Source: Nautiliaceae bacterium (GTDB lineage Bacteria > Campylobacterota > Campylobacteria > Campylobacterales > Nautiliaceae). Taken from it: a stretch of 61,332 nt of DNA. Numbering within the stretch: position 1 is the stretch's first letter; every line of letters starts with the position of its first letter. Position numbers and translations under genes: made by a program. The notes under the pieces are model-generated. The model saw only the letters and a program-made list of their open reading frames with translations. It made no database searches and was not told the DNA's origin. The stretch covers positions 1 through 61,332 of the forward strand of contig JALVVX010000011.1 of NCBI GenBank assembly GCA_027038555.1, written 5' to 3'. Positions 17,452-26,051 of this stretch are shown here, in pieces.

Positions 17452-18502
17452 AATTGCCGTTTTAAAGGGTGATGGTATTGGTCCTGAAATTGTGGATGAA
17501 GCGATTAAAGTGCTTGATTCCGTGGCAAGCAAAGAAGGTTTTAATCTTGAATATAATGAATATCTAATCGGAGGAAATGCAATAGATGTATTTGACAATC
17601 CGTGTCCTGATGAAACAATAAAAGGATGTCTAAATTCCGATGCAGTGCTTTTTGGCTCAATCGGAGGGCCTAAATGGGACAATCTGCCAAAAGAAAAAAG
17701 ACCTGAAACGGGACTTTTGAAACTCAGAAAATCTCTCGGACTTTTTGCGAATATAAGACCGGCTATTATTTTTGATGAGCTTGTGAATGCATCAACCCTC
17801 AAACCGGAAGTAATAAAAGGCGTGGATTTAGAAGTTGTAAGAGAACTTACAGGCGGTATATATTTTGGAGAGCCGAGAGAAAATACAAAAGATGTGGCTT
17901 TTAACACAATGATTTATACAAGAGAAGAAATTGAAAGAATTGCCGAAGTCGCTTTTGAAGAAGCTATGAAAAGAAGAAAAAAAGTAACATCTGTTGATAA
18001 GGCAAACGTACTTGAAGTAAGTGAGCTTTGGAGAGAGGTCGTTGAAGAAGTTCATAAAAGATATCCTTTGGTAGAGCTTGAACATATGTATGTGGATAAT
18101 GCCGCTATGCAACTTATAAGAAATCCGAAACAGTTTGATGTTATTCTTACAGGTAATATTTTCGGAGACATATTAAGCGATGAAGCAAGTATGATTGTAG
18201 GAAGCATCGGCCTTCTTCCAAGTGCAAGTATAGGCGGCAAAGTGGGACTTTTCGAACCGATTCACGGAAGCGCGCCTGATATTGCGGGACAGGGTATCGC
18301 AAACCCTATCGCCACAATTTTAAGCGCTGCGATGATGCTTGATTACTTAAATGAATCAAATGCGGCTAACAGAATAAGAAATGCAATAAAAGAAGTTTTA
18401 TCTGAGGGTTACAGAACAAAAGACATCGCATCATTTGATGCAAAAGAAGTGGTTACGACAGAAGAGATGGGAAGTTTGATAGCAGAACATGCCTCTAAGT
18501 AA
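17438..18502 (+). CDS. leuB: 3-isopropylmalate dehydrogenase
   Basis: A 354-residue LeuB, oxidatively decarboxylating 3-isopropylmalate with [16 protein letters not shown] opens the protein. [29 protein letters not shown] and [19 protein letters not shown] (metal-binding aspartates) follow, with [18 protein letters not shown] near the NAD site. Full length. The start is internal to the leuD end and its own end overlaps the small TPR gene by 14 bases, so the four genes from leuD form one unit. Confidence 0.97.
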   Translation: MKNYKIAVLKGDGIGPEIVDEAIKVLDSVASKEGFNLEYNEYLIGGNAIDVFDNPCPDETIKGCLNSDAVLFGSIGGPKWDNLPKEKRPETGLLKLRKSLGLFANIRPAIIFDELVNASTLKPEVIKGVDLEVVRELTGGIYFGEPRENTKDVAFNTMIYTREEIERIAEVAFEEAMKRRKKVTSVDKANVLEVSELWREVVEEVHKRYPLVELEHMYVDNAAMQLIRNPKQFDVILTGNIFGDILSDEASMIVGSIGLLPSASIGGKVGLFEPIHGSAPDIAGQGIANPIATILSAAMMLDYLNESNAANRIRNAIKEVLSEGYRTKDIASFDAKEVVTTEEMGSLIAEHASK

Positions 18503-18737
18503 AACTTACGCAGAAATTTTAATATCTCAGGGCTTCAAAAATGAAGCCGTTGAGGTATATAAAAAACTTCTTGAAAAAAATCCTGATGACAGTGAAATAA
18601 AAGAAGCGCTTGAGCGTCTTATGAAAAGAAAAAAGTTTGAAGGTGTAAATGTATTGAAACTTAAAGAATTTGACAATATAAACCAAAAAACAAGATATCA
18701 ATTCGAAGAATGGCTGAAAGATTTAAAATGGACTTAA
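18489..18737 (+). CDS. Small TPR-motif protein
   Basis: An 82-residue cytosolic protein with one and a half TPR-like helices ([34 protein letters not shown]) and a C-terminus rich in charged residues ([10 protein letters not shown]). Small proteins of this type are common beside leuB/cca in Campylobacterota, but their role is unknown. It overlaps leuB at its start and the CiaD-like gene at its end. Confidence 0.75.
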   Translation: MPLSKTYAEILISQGFKNEAVEVYKKLLEKNPDDSEIKEALERLMKRKKFEGVNVLKLKEFDNINQKTRYQFEEWLKDLKWT

Positions 18738-18973
18738 AAGATACTATACTTGAAACACTCCAAGAAATTGACCAGGATGAAATTGTCGAAAAAATTACTG
18801 AAAGCAAAAAAGAGTGTAACAAAGAATTCTTACGACATTTAAAAGAAAGACTTTTAATACTTTTTGACGGGCTTCAATCTCCAAATACAGACAATCTTGA
18901 AATAAAACTTGATGTTACTTTAAATTTTTTAGAATACCTCCTTGCCAAAATAGAAGAAAAACTCTCTGAATAA
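18728..18973 (+). CDS. CiaD-like domain protein
   Basis: An 81-residue protein from the ATG at 18728 (87 from an in-frame ATG at 18710; the shorter start gives [15 protein letters not shown], closer to relatives). The core FLRHLKERLLILFDGLQSP and the C-terminal LDVTLNFLEYLLAKIEE resemble the conserved domain of Campylobacter CiaD (Cj0788). Gene order CiaD-cca-purU equals that of C. jejuni, which supports orthology. C. jejuni CiaD is a secreted invasion effector, so an ancestral non-virulence role is implied here. Family call is from memory of the motif plus synteny. Confidence 0.65.
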   Translation: MDLKDTILETLQEIDQDEIVEKITESKKECNKEFLRHLKERLLILFDGLQSPNTDNLEIKLDVTLNFLEYLLAKIEEKLSE

Positions 18974-19007
18974 ATTGAGAATTGAGAGTGGAAAGCGAAG
19001 AATTAGA
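18973..19007 (+). repeat. Heptanucleotide array at the cca start
   Basis: Units AATTGAG, AATTGAG, AGTGGAA, AGCGAAG, AATTAGA: two exact and three decayed 7-base copies. The array begins on the last base of the CiaD-like gene's stop and runs into the coding region of cca. TTG codons recur at 18975 and 18982, and a GTG lies at 18988. Confidence 0.65.
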
Positions 19008-20046
19008 GTTTTTAAAAAAATTTTTTGCTCCTTACTCTAAAAGAGTATATCTCGTAGGAGGATGTGTAAGAGATGAAATTTTAGGAAATACCCCAAGAGA
19101 ATATGACATTGAAGTTTATGATATAACTCCCGAAAAATTTGATGAATTAATGCAAAAAATAGGTGCTAAGGGAGTTGGAAAAAGTTTTTTTGTATATAAA
19201 TGGAAAAATTTTGATATTTCTCTACCAAGAATTGAAAACAAAACTGGATATGGACACAGGGGATTTGAGGTAAAAATCACACAAAACGAAAAAGAGGCTT
19301 CAAAAAGACGCGATTTTACAATGAATGCTTTAATGAAAAATATCTACACGGGAAAAATTCTTGATTTTTGGGGCGGGATAAAAGATATTCAAAATAAAAT
19401 TATCCGTCATATCGACGATAAAACTTTTGTTGAAGATTCTTTGAGGGTTCTAAGGGCTATGCAGTTTGCCAGCCGTCTTAGATTCAAAGTGGCAAAAGAG
19501 ACGGTTAAACTCTGCCAAAGTATAGATTTAAACGATTTAAGTAAAGATAGAATATATATGGAATTTGAAAAAATGTTTAAAAGTAAATATTTATACTATG
19601 GATTTTATTATTTTATTGTATTAGGAATTGCAAAAAAACTCTTTAATTTAGAATTTAAATGTAAAGAATTTTTTCATTTAGCAAAAATTTATAAACTTAA
19701 TCCCCTGCCCTCTTTTTTCTTTTATCATCTAAGATATTACAAACATATAAAACTAACTCAAATCACAAATGCACTTAATATGCCAAAAAATTTAATAAAA
19801 GAAATAAACACTAAAAAATGCCCTAAAACAGTTACAAACAGATTTCTTTACGCCTTAGCGCTTAAATATCCTCTAAAAACTTTCAGTATTCTAAATTTTA
19901 ACTGCTGTGAAAAATGGATAAAAAAAGAAAATTTATGGAATAAAAAATATAAACCTAAAAAAATTGATCCAAAAAACCCAAGAAAGTCCATTCTTAATGA
20001 AATCAGAAGTTATGATATAATTTATCTTAAAAAAGGCAATATATGA
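18982..20046 (+). CDS. cca: CCA tRNA nucleotidyltransferase family protein
   Basis: A 354-residue class II nucleotidyltransferase. LVGGCVRDEILGN is the glycine-rich motif, YDIEVYDI carries the metal-binding acids, KRRDFTMNALM is motif B, and VEDSLRVLRAMQFASRLRF is motif D. The C-terminal half is divergent and has no obvious HD domain. It would add or repair the CCA end of tRNA. The start is uncertain: TTG at 18982 or GTG at 18988, both inside a heptanucleotide array. It overlaps purU by four bases. Confidence 0.87.
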   Translation: MRVESEELEFLKKFFAPYSKRVYLVGGCVRDEILGNTPREYDIEVYDITPEKFDELMQKIGAKGVGKSFFVYKWKNFDISLPRIENKTGYGHRGFEVKITQNEKEASKRRDFTMNALMKNIYTGKILDFWGGIKDIQNKIIRHIDDKTFVEDSLRVLRAMQFASRLRFKVAKETVKLCQSIDLNDLSKDRIYMEFEKMFKSKYLYYGFYYFIVLGIAKKLFNLEFKCKEFFHLAKIYKLNPLPSFFFYHLRYYKHIKLTQITNALNMPKNLIKEINTKKCPKTVTNRFLYALALKYPLKTFSILNFNCCEKWIKKENLWNKKYKPKKIDPKNPRKSILNEIRSYDIIYLKKGNI

Positions 20047-20870
20047 AATATACCCTTTTAATAGATTGTGATGATAAAAAAGGCCTTGTTTATAAAATAT
20101 CAAAAGTTTTGTATGAAAATGACTTTAATATAGAAACACAACAGGAATTTGTAGATAAAGAAAACAATAAATTTTTCTTCCGTGCTGTAATTGCCGGGGA
20201 AGTTGACAAAGAAAAACTTAAAAAAGAAATATTAAAAGAAGTGCCATGTGCAAATGTCAGAATTTACAAAAAAAGAAAAAAAAGACTTTTTATTATGGCA
20301 ACAAAAGAAGCACACGCGCTTGGAGACATACTTATCAAGCAATACAGCGGGGATTTGGATGTTGAAATTATAGGAGTTATTGCAAACAGGGAGAATTTAA
20401 AAGATTTAGTTGAAAAATTCAATATTCCTTTTTATTATGTTCCGGCTGAAAATAAAAGCAGAATAGAACACGAAAACGAAATGCTAAAAATTATTGAACC
20501 TACAAATCCGGATTTTATAATCTTAGCTAAATTTATGAGAATCTTAACTCCTAATTTTGTTGAAAAATTCCCAAATAAAATAATTAATATTCACCACTCT
20601 TTCTTGCCTGCTTTTATTGGTGCTAATCCATACAAACAGGCATATGATAGAGGAGTAAAAATAATTGGGGCAACGGCACATTTTGTAAATAATAATCTTG
20701 ATGACGGACCTATCATAGAACAAGATGTTATCAGGGTAAATCACGAAATGAGCTGGGAAGAGATGAGAGTACAAGGACGCGATATTGAAAAAATCGTATT
20801 AAGCCGGGCTATAAAACTTGCTATTGAAGATAGAATTTTTGTATATGCTAATAAAACAATCATTTTATAA
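20043..20870 (+). CDS. purU: Formyltetrahydrofolate deformylase
   Basis: A 275-residue PurU, hydrolysing 10-formyl-THF to THF and formate. An N-terminal ACT domain (residues 1-80) is followed by the formyltransferase-like hydrolase domain with ILAKFMRILTPNF, INIHHSFLPAFIGANPYKQ (catalytic His) and DDGPIIEQDV (catalytic Asp). Length is normal. It overlaps cca by four bases, as in C. jejuni where cca and purU are adjacent. Confidence 0.95.
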   Translation: MKYTLLIDCDDKKGLVYKISKVLYENDFNIETQQEFVDKENNKFFFRAVIAGEVDKEKLKKEILKEVPCANVRIYKKRKKRLFIMATKEAHALGDILIKQYSGDLDVEIIGVIANRENLKDLVEKFNIPFYYVPAENKSRIEHENEMLKIIEPTNPDFIILAKFMRILTPNFVEKFPNKIINIHHSFLPAFIGANPYKQAYDRGVKIIGATAHFVNNNLDDGPIIEQDVIRVNHEMSWEEMRVQGRDIEKIVLSRAIKLAIEDRIFVYANKTIIL

Positions 20871-20905
20871 GTGAAAAGTGAAAAGTGAAAAGTGAAAAAT
20901 GAAAA
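20871..20905 (+). repeat. Heptanucleotide array (GTGAAAA x4, ATGAAAA)
   Basis: Five consecutive 7-base units begin directly after the purU stop. Each unit starts with a possible start codon (GTG at 20871, 20878, 20885, 20892; ATG at 20899). Since 7 is not a multiple of 3, successive units offer starts in successive frames. The GTG at 20892 is in frame with a 43-codon open frame. Confidence 0.93.
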
Positions 20906-21023
20906 AGTTAATGAAATAAAATATAAAATATTAAAAAACCGTTTACAAGAGGTATTGTCTAAAAATCCAAAAAAAATATCTAAAATACTCTCTTTTTTAA
21001 TCAAAAGGCACAAAAATGTTTAA
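20892..21023 (+). CDS. Possible small protein between purU and trmL
   Basis: From the GTG at 20892 a 43-codon frame runs to a stop that overlaps the trmL start by eight bases. The product (central part LKNRLQEVLSKNPKKISKIL) is a Lys-rich amphipathic helix pair with ordinary residue usage, unlike random AT-rich sequence. Upstream in frame the heptanucleotide array supplies a stop at 20886. No clear ribosome-binding site is visible. The packing against trmL suggests translational coupling; I do not recognise a family. Confidence 0.4.
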   Translation: MKNEKVNEIKYKILKNRLQEVLSKNPKKISKILSFLIKRHKNV

Positions 21024-21483
21024 TATTGTACTTTTTAATCCACAAATTCCTCCAAATACCGGAAATATCGGAAGACTTTGTGTAAATGCGGGGGCAAAAC
21101 TTCACATAGTAAAACCAATCGGATTTGACATAAGCGAAAAAGCTGTAAAAAGAGCGGGACTTGATTACTGGGATAAACTTGATTTGAAGGTGTGGGAGAG
21201 CATTGAAGAATTTTTGCAAAACAACGACACTTCAAAAATGCATTTTGCCACCACTAAAACAAAAAAACCATATTTTCAGGCAAAATTCAATCCGGGAGAT
21301 TTTATAGTATTTGGAAGCGAAACAAAAGGAATTGATGAAAATATTTTAAATAAAAATAAAGACAGATGTATAACAATTCCAATGACAAAAGAAGGAAGAA
21401 GTCTTAATCTCGCAGTAAGCACAGGAATAATACTTTATGAAGCAATAAGACAAAATTTTGATAAATTTGACATATATCAATGA
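21016..21483 (+). CDS. trmL: tRNA (cytidine(34)-2'-O)-methyltransferase
   Basis: A 155-residue SPOUT (trefoil-knot) methyltransferase. LFNPQIPPNTGNIGRLC opens it, VFGSETKGID forms the knot, and ITIPMTKEGRSLNLAVSTGI is the SAM-binding end. TrmL methylates the wobble base of tRNA-Leu isoacceptors in E. coli. Length and motifs are typical. A weak AAAGG lies seven bases before the ATG. Confidence 0.93.
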   Translation: MFNIVLFNPQIPPNTGNIGRLCVNAGAKLHIVKPIGFDISEKAVKRAGLDYWDKLDLKVWESIEEFLQNNDTSKMHFATTKTKKPYFQAKFNPGDFIVFGSETKGIDENILNKNKDRCITIPMTKEGRSLNLAVSTGIILYEAIRQNFDKFDIYQ

Positions 21484-21495
21484 AATGTCATTTTA

Positions 21496-21523
21496 TTTAA
21501 TGTATTATTGCTAAAACATTAAA
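21496..21523 (+). promoter_or_regulatory. Inverted repeat before the YgbA-like gene
   Basis: TTTAATGT and ACATTAAA are perfect 8-base inverted arms separated by 12 bases; the right arm ends in the AAAGG ribosome-binding site of the next gene. It could be a protein operator (arm centres 20 bases apart, two helical turns) or an RNA hairpin that hides the ribosome-binding site. Confidence 0.5.
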
Positions 21524-21531
21524 GGAAAATA

Positions 21532-21882
21532 ATGACATTCGAAAAATTTGAAAAAGAGATAAAAACTCTTGAAAAATTTTTTCCTATATATTGCAATGAT
21601 AAACATACCGACCAATTTGAAAGAGAATATAAAATTCCCTATCTTAATAAAACAATAGAATTTAAAATATCTTTATGTGAAGACTGTCATGAGCTTTTGA
21701 GATATGCAATTACAAGACTTCAAGAATGCCCTAATGACCCTAAACCCAGATGCCGACAATGTCCCGATCCTTGTTATGAAAAAGAAAGATTCAAACAAAT
21801 GGCTAAAATGATGAGATATTCCGGAATGAAACTCGGTCTTACAAAAGCCGCAAAAAAACTCAAATTTTGGAGCAGAGATTAA
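21532..21882 (+). CDS. Nitrous oxide-stimulated promoter (YgbA) family protein
   Basis: A 116-residue cysteine-rich protein of the YgbA_NO family. The series CEDC near residue 47, then CPNDPKPRCRQCPDPC, gives six or seven conserved cysteines likely to bind a metal. The C-terminus (MAKMMRYSGMKLGLTKAAKK) is characteristic. E. coli ygbA is induced by nitric oxide through NsrR and supports growth after nitrosative stress. It follows trmL after 48 bases containing an inverted repeat, and converges on holA with a four-base overlap. Confidence 0.88.
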   Translation: MTFEKFEKEIKTLEKFFPIYCNDKHTDQFEREYKIPYLNKTIEFKISLCEDCHELLRYAITRLQECPNDPKPRCRQCPDPCYEKERFKQMAKMMRYSGMKLGLTKAAKKLKFWSRD

Positions 21883-22793
21883 AAAGAATTAAATGTTTTT
21901 AAAAATGCAATAACTTCCCAAAACACAGCCTCAGGATTTGAATTTCCTTTTCTTATTTTAAGCTCGGCATCCAATAAAAATTTTAACAATTCATAAAAAT
22001 CTTTTTCTTTCAATTTTACGGCAAGTGAAACTCTCTGTTTTTCTATATCAAAAGGCAGTTGATATCCAAGAAGGCCTTTTAAAGATGACAGCCCTGTTTT
22101 TTTTATATACAGATTATATTTGTATAAATCTTTTATATACCTCGTAAAAGCAGATAAAAATCTTTTATAATCAGTTTTAATAAGCATATTTTTAAGAGAA
22201 TTTTCAAAATCTTCTCCTTTTAAAATAGACACAAATAAATCCTCAAATGTATCTTCTTTATATGAAAAAACAAGCTCGTCAATATCATTTGAAGTTATCT
22301 CATCTGTAAAAAGAGCAAGTTTTTCAAGTTCTTTTTCCAAAAAAAGAGGCTCGACTGAGCGGATAAGTTTCATTTTTGCTTCTTTTGTAATAGAAACATT
22401 TAAATTTTTAACTTTTTCATCAATAAACAATATCAAATCTTTTACATCAGGACTAAAAAATCTAACCTGATTCTTTATAGATTTTGGCGGCTTATTACCG
22501 TAATAAAAGAAAAAAAGATATGAAGTTTTTGTTTTTTTAACTAATTTATCAAGATTTTGAGGAATTTTATTGTGTTTTAAAATTAAAACGTTCGTATCAC
22601 CAAAAAGTGAATTTTCACTTAAATGAAGTTTTGCCTCTTCATAGTCATATTCGTCAAAATACATTTTTAATATGTTAGCATCTTTAAATTTTGCCAAAAT
22701 TTTCTTTTCATATAAATCTAAATAAAATTCGTTACCGTAAAACACAACTGTGTGAGGTATTTCTTTGAGTTTATCAAATTCTTTTTTATACAT
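21879..22793 (-). CDS. holA: DNA polymerase III delta subunit
   Basis: A 304-residue HolA-type clamp-loader subunit. Although divergent, it shows the family design: N-terminal ATPase-like region with VVFYGNEFYLDLYEKKI, the beginning of domain II near LFLEKELEKLALF, and the C-terminal collar helices (LRKGNSNPEAVFW-type residues). HolA loads the sliding clamp during replication. Lone minus-strand gene: it converges with the YgbA-like gene and diverges from the porin gene. Confidence 0.82.
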   Translation of the reverse strand: MYKKEFDKLKEIPHTVVFYGNEFYLDLYEKKILAKFKDANILKMYFDEYDYEEAKLHLSENSLFGDTNVLILKHNKIPQNLDKLVKKTKTSYLFFFYYGNKPPKSIKNQVRFFSPDVKDLILFIDEKVKNLNVSITKEAKMKLIRSVEPLFLEKELEKLALFTDEITSNDIDELVFSYKEDTFEDLFVSILKGEDFENSLKNMLIKTDYKRFLSAFTRYIKDLYKYNLYIKKTGLSSLKGLLGYQLPFDIEKQRVSLAVKLKEKDFYELLKFLLDAELKIRKGNSNPEAVFWEVIAFLKTFNSF

Positions 22794-22842
22794 AACCTAC
22801 TTTTTTTATAAAATTATACTATAAAGCTAAAAAGGAGATAAA

Positions 22843-24105
22843 ATGAAAAAAACCTTTTTTTTATCAATAATGACAACTCTTCTTCTTGCTAATGGATACA
22901 AGGTACCAGAACAATCAATATCCGGTATAGCTTTGAGTAATGCAAATGTCGCGAACACTTCATCTGCCGATGCGGCATATTACAATCCCGCAAATATGGG
23001 ATTTATGGAAGATAAAAACTATTTTGAACTTGATGCTACCTTTATTCACCTAAACAAAGTTAAATTTACAAACCAAAATGGAGAAGTTTATTATTCAAGA
23101 AAAGAAGACTTCGCCCTGCCGCAGTTTCATTTTGTAAGCAAATCTATTAACAGTTGGAGATTTGGATTTAGCATTCTTTATCCTGACGGACTTTCAAAAA
23201 GATGGGACGATGTCGTACCGGAAGCCGGAGCAAAAGAATTTACATTAAAAACGGTTGAATTCAATCCAAGTGTTGCAAAAAGACTTTCTGAGAACTTCTC
23301 AGTCGCTTTTGGTATAAGATTTGTAAAAAGTGAAGGTATAGCCAATGTTTTAGGACTTAAACAAAATAGTGACGGCACCATAACACCTCTATATTCTCAA
23401 TATCTAAACGGTACAAGCTGGGATAGAGGCTGGAATGCGGCTCTTAGCTTTCAAAACGATACGAAAGATATAAAAGCGGCTGTGACATTCAGATCATCTA
23501 TTAACCTATCGCTAAGCGGTAACGGAAGCGGGTTTTATTCTAAATATCTTATAACGGGACAGCCGGCGGATATAAACAAATATATCTATTTCAATACTCC
23601 TGGAAAAGTAACGGTACCAATTCCTGCACAATTAAATATAGCACTTTCAAAAACATTTGACAAAACAACTGTTGAAGCGGTGTTTGAGAGAACATATTGG
23701 AGTAAATACAAAACACTTGATTTTGATTTTAAAGACCCTTATGTCAATGCAATATTCGGAAAACCAAAACCAAAATACTGGAAAGACGCAAATACTTACA
23801 GACTTGGTATTACACATAAATACACACAAAAACTAACTGCAATGATAGGATATGCATATGATAAAACGCCTGTACCTGATAAAACAATTGACTTTACACT
23901 GCCTGATAGTGATAAACATATCTTCTCAGCAGGCATCAAATACAGACTTGATGATAGAATGAGTATAGGAATAGCGGGACTTTATACCGCACAGAAAAAA
24001 AGAAGCGCAAAAGTATACGACCCTATTACAAAATCATATACAGTGGGGAAATTCAGTAAAGGGGGAGCAGTCCTTTTTGGTATAGGACTTAGTTATAGTT
24101 ATTAA
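22843..24105 (+). CDS. FadL/OmpP1/TodX family outer-membrane transporter
   Basis: A 420-residue outer-membrane protein with a cleavable signal peptide (residues 1-17). The N-terminal plug region contains GYKVPEQSISGIALSNANVA and SSADAAYYNPANMGFM, hallmarks of FadL-type channels for hydrophobic compounds. The rest is alternating beta strands of a 14-stranded barrel, ending in an aromatic residue (SYSY) as expected for assembly. The substrate is unknown, perhaps long-chain fatty acids or aromatics. A TATACT -10-like element and AAGGAG precede it; its stop overlaps rnr. Confidence 0.9.
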   Translation: MKKTFFLSIMTTLLLANGYKVPEQSISGIALSNANVANTSSADAAYYNPANMGFMEDKNYFELDATFIHLNKVKFTNQNGEVYYSRKEDFALPQFHFVSKSINSWRFGFSILYPDGLSKRWDDVVPEAGAKEFTLKTVEFNPSVAKRLSENFSVAFGIRFVKSEGIANVLGLKQNSDGTITPLYSQYLNGTSWDRGWNAALSFQNDTKDIKAAVTFRSSINLSLSGNGSGFYSKYLITGQPADINKYIYFNTPGKVTVPIPAQLNIALSKTFDKTTVEAVFERTYWSKYKTLDFDFKDPYVNAIFGKPKPKYWKDANTYRLGITHKYTQKLTAMIGYAYDKTPVPDKTIDFTLPDSDKHIFSAGIKYRLDDRMSIGIAGLYTAQKKRSAKVYDPITKSYTVGKFSKGGAVLFGIGLSYSY

Positions 24106-26051
24106 TCTTTCTTAACTTTCCCTTTTATTTTTGCTGTCGCAATATTGGCGTTTGTAATTTCGATATCCACTTTTTCGAAAAGATTAAATTTTTCTTTATC
24201 TTTTAAAAACACTCTTGCACCAAGAAGTTTGTCTTCTAAAATTTTTGCAATAGGAGGAATTTCAGTATCTTCAATAATTCCTTTATATATTTTACCTATA
24301 TTTTCGTTAGCAACTCTTGCATATTTTCTGTCATAAAAATCCCATTCGACTTTCATAGCTTCTCTTTCAAGTTCGCTTAATTTAACCACTAAGGCTTCTA
24401 CGTTTCTCAAAATATATTCAAGAATTTTTTTCTCATTTTTTATTGTTGCTTTTAGAATTCTATGAAGTGTAAGGTCAGAATATCTTCTAATAGGCGATGT
24501 AAAATGCGTATATCTATCAAACCCCAAAGCGAAATGCCCTATATTGCTTGCATCATATCTTGCCTGTTGCTGTGAGCGGATTATAAGTTTATCGACAAAT
24601 TTTTTGATTCCTAGTTCATCTGCTTGTTTTTGTATATCAGAAACTACTTTTACAAAATCTTTTTCATCAACATTTACATTAATTCCAAGTGCTCCAAGTT
24701 CACTATAAAGCTCATCAATACTGGTTTGAGAAGGTTTTTCATGAACCCTGAATATTCCAAAATCAATCATTTTCGCAGCCGCTTTATTAGCAAGAAGCAT
24801 ACAGTCTTCTATAAGTTTATGAGAAGGTGTCTCTTTTTCAAGATTCACTTGTTTTATCATCCCGTTTTCATCTAAGACCATTCTTATTTCATCACTCTCG
24901 AATTCAAGACCTGATTTTAATCTTTTATGTCTTATTTTTTTTATTCTCTGCCACAAAGGTAAAAGCCATTGTAAAATTTCTTTATCAATTTCATCGGTAT
25001 TATCTAATTTACCCTCTAAAAACTCGTCTACTTTATCATATGAATATTTTCTTTTTGATTTAATAATACCTTCAAACAGCTCTTCTTTTAAAACTTCATT
25101 ATTTTTATCAAGCGTTATTTTAAAAATAAAAGCAAGTCTGTCTTCATTTTCTTTAAGTGAGCAGATATTTTCACTAAGCTCTCTTGGAAGCATCGGTACA
25201 GATTTATGAGGAAAATAGATACTAAATCCTCTCTCTTTTGCTTCTTTGTCAATATTTCCGTTAAGATATACATATTCACTTACATCTGCAATAGCGACAT
25301 AAAGCTCGTTTTTCTCAGTGTCAAAATATATAGCGTCGTCATGGTCTTTTGCACTCTCAGGGTCAATCGTACAAAAACTGAGATGTGTCAAATCAATTCT
25401 GTGCGGATACATAGATTTATCAACATAATCTCCAAACGCTTTTGCTTCTTTAATAGCCTTTTTTGAGAATTCCTCTTTTTTGTTATAAAGTGCAAGTGAG
25501 ATTTTATCATCTATCCAAGGGTCATCTAATACCCCTAAAACTTCTTCAATTTTGGCTGTGTAGTTATTTACTTTAAATACTGCACCTTCGGGTAGTTTTT
25601 TGAGTGTTTTTTTCTTTTCATTTACAAAAGTCGGCTGGTCTGTTTTTATGTTTTTAAGAACCGGTACCTTTTTACCGTTTTTAATTTCAAAAGTAAGATA
25701 TACCACACTGTAAGCAAAAGCTTTTTCTAAAATATAAATAACTTTTGCTTTTGGTCTTCCTTTTTTATTAAAAAGCCTCTGGGCAATAACCAAATCTCCC
25801 CTGCTTGCGCCGTTTAAATGATGTGATTCAATTAAATAATCTTTCTCTTTAACACCTATTGGAATCAAAAAACCAAAACCCTTTTTTGTAACATCTACTT
25901 TTCCAGCTCTATAAGAAGATTTAAGTTTTATTATTTTCCCATCCGTTACAACACCAAGAGCAATTAAATCATTTAGAATATCTCTTTTATCTCTTGGAAT
26001 GTCTTTTCTATCAATCCCTTTTACAAGTTTAAATACAAATTCTTTCACCAA
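24102..26051 (-). CDS. rnr: Ribonuclease R/RNase II family exoribonuclease
   Basis: A 649-residue 3'-5' exoribonuclease. The N-terminal cold-shock-like region contains DVTKKGFGFLIP. The RNB catalytic domain follows, with TIDPESAKDHDDAIYFD (magnesium aspartates) and FGFDRYTHFTSPIRRYSDL. The C-terminal S1 domain seen in E. coli RNase R is short or degenerate, as in the H. pylori enzyme of similar size. It degrades structured RNA. It overlaps the HDOD gene by seven bases and the porin gene by four. Confidence 0.93.
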   Translation of the reverse strand: MVKEFVFKLVKGIDRKDIPRDKRDILNDLIALGVVTDGKIIKLKSSYRAGKVDVTKKGFGFLIPIGVKEKDYLIESHHLNGASRGDLVIAQRLFNKKGRPKAKVIYILEKAFAYSVVYLTFEIKNGKKVPVLKNIKTDQPTFVNEKKKTLKKLPEGAVFKVNNYTAKIEEVLGVLDDPWIDDKISLALYNKKEEFSKKAIKEAKAFGDYVDKSMYPHRIDLTHLSFCTIDPESAKDHDDAIYFDTEKNELYVAIADVSEYVYLNGNIDKEAKERGFSIYFPHKSVPMLPRELSENICSLKENEDRLAFIFKITLDKNNEVLKEELFEGIIKSKRKYSYDKVDEFLEGKLDNTDEIDKEILQWLLPLWQRIKKIRHKRLKSGLEFESDEIRMVLDENGMIKQVNLEKETPSHKLIEDCMLLANKAAAKMIDFGIFRVHEKPSQTSIDELYSELGALGINVNVDEKDFVKVVSDIQKQADELGIKKFVDKLIIRSQQQARYDASNIGHFALGFDRYTHFTSPIRRYSDLTLHRILKATIKNEKKILEYILRNVEALVVKLSELEREAMKVEWDFYDRKYARVANENIGKIYKGIIEDTEIPPIAKILEDKLLGARVFLKDKEKFNLFEKVDIEITNANIATAKIKGKVKKD

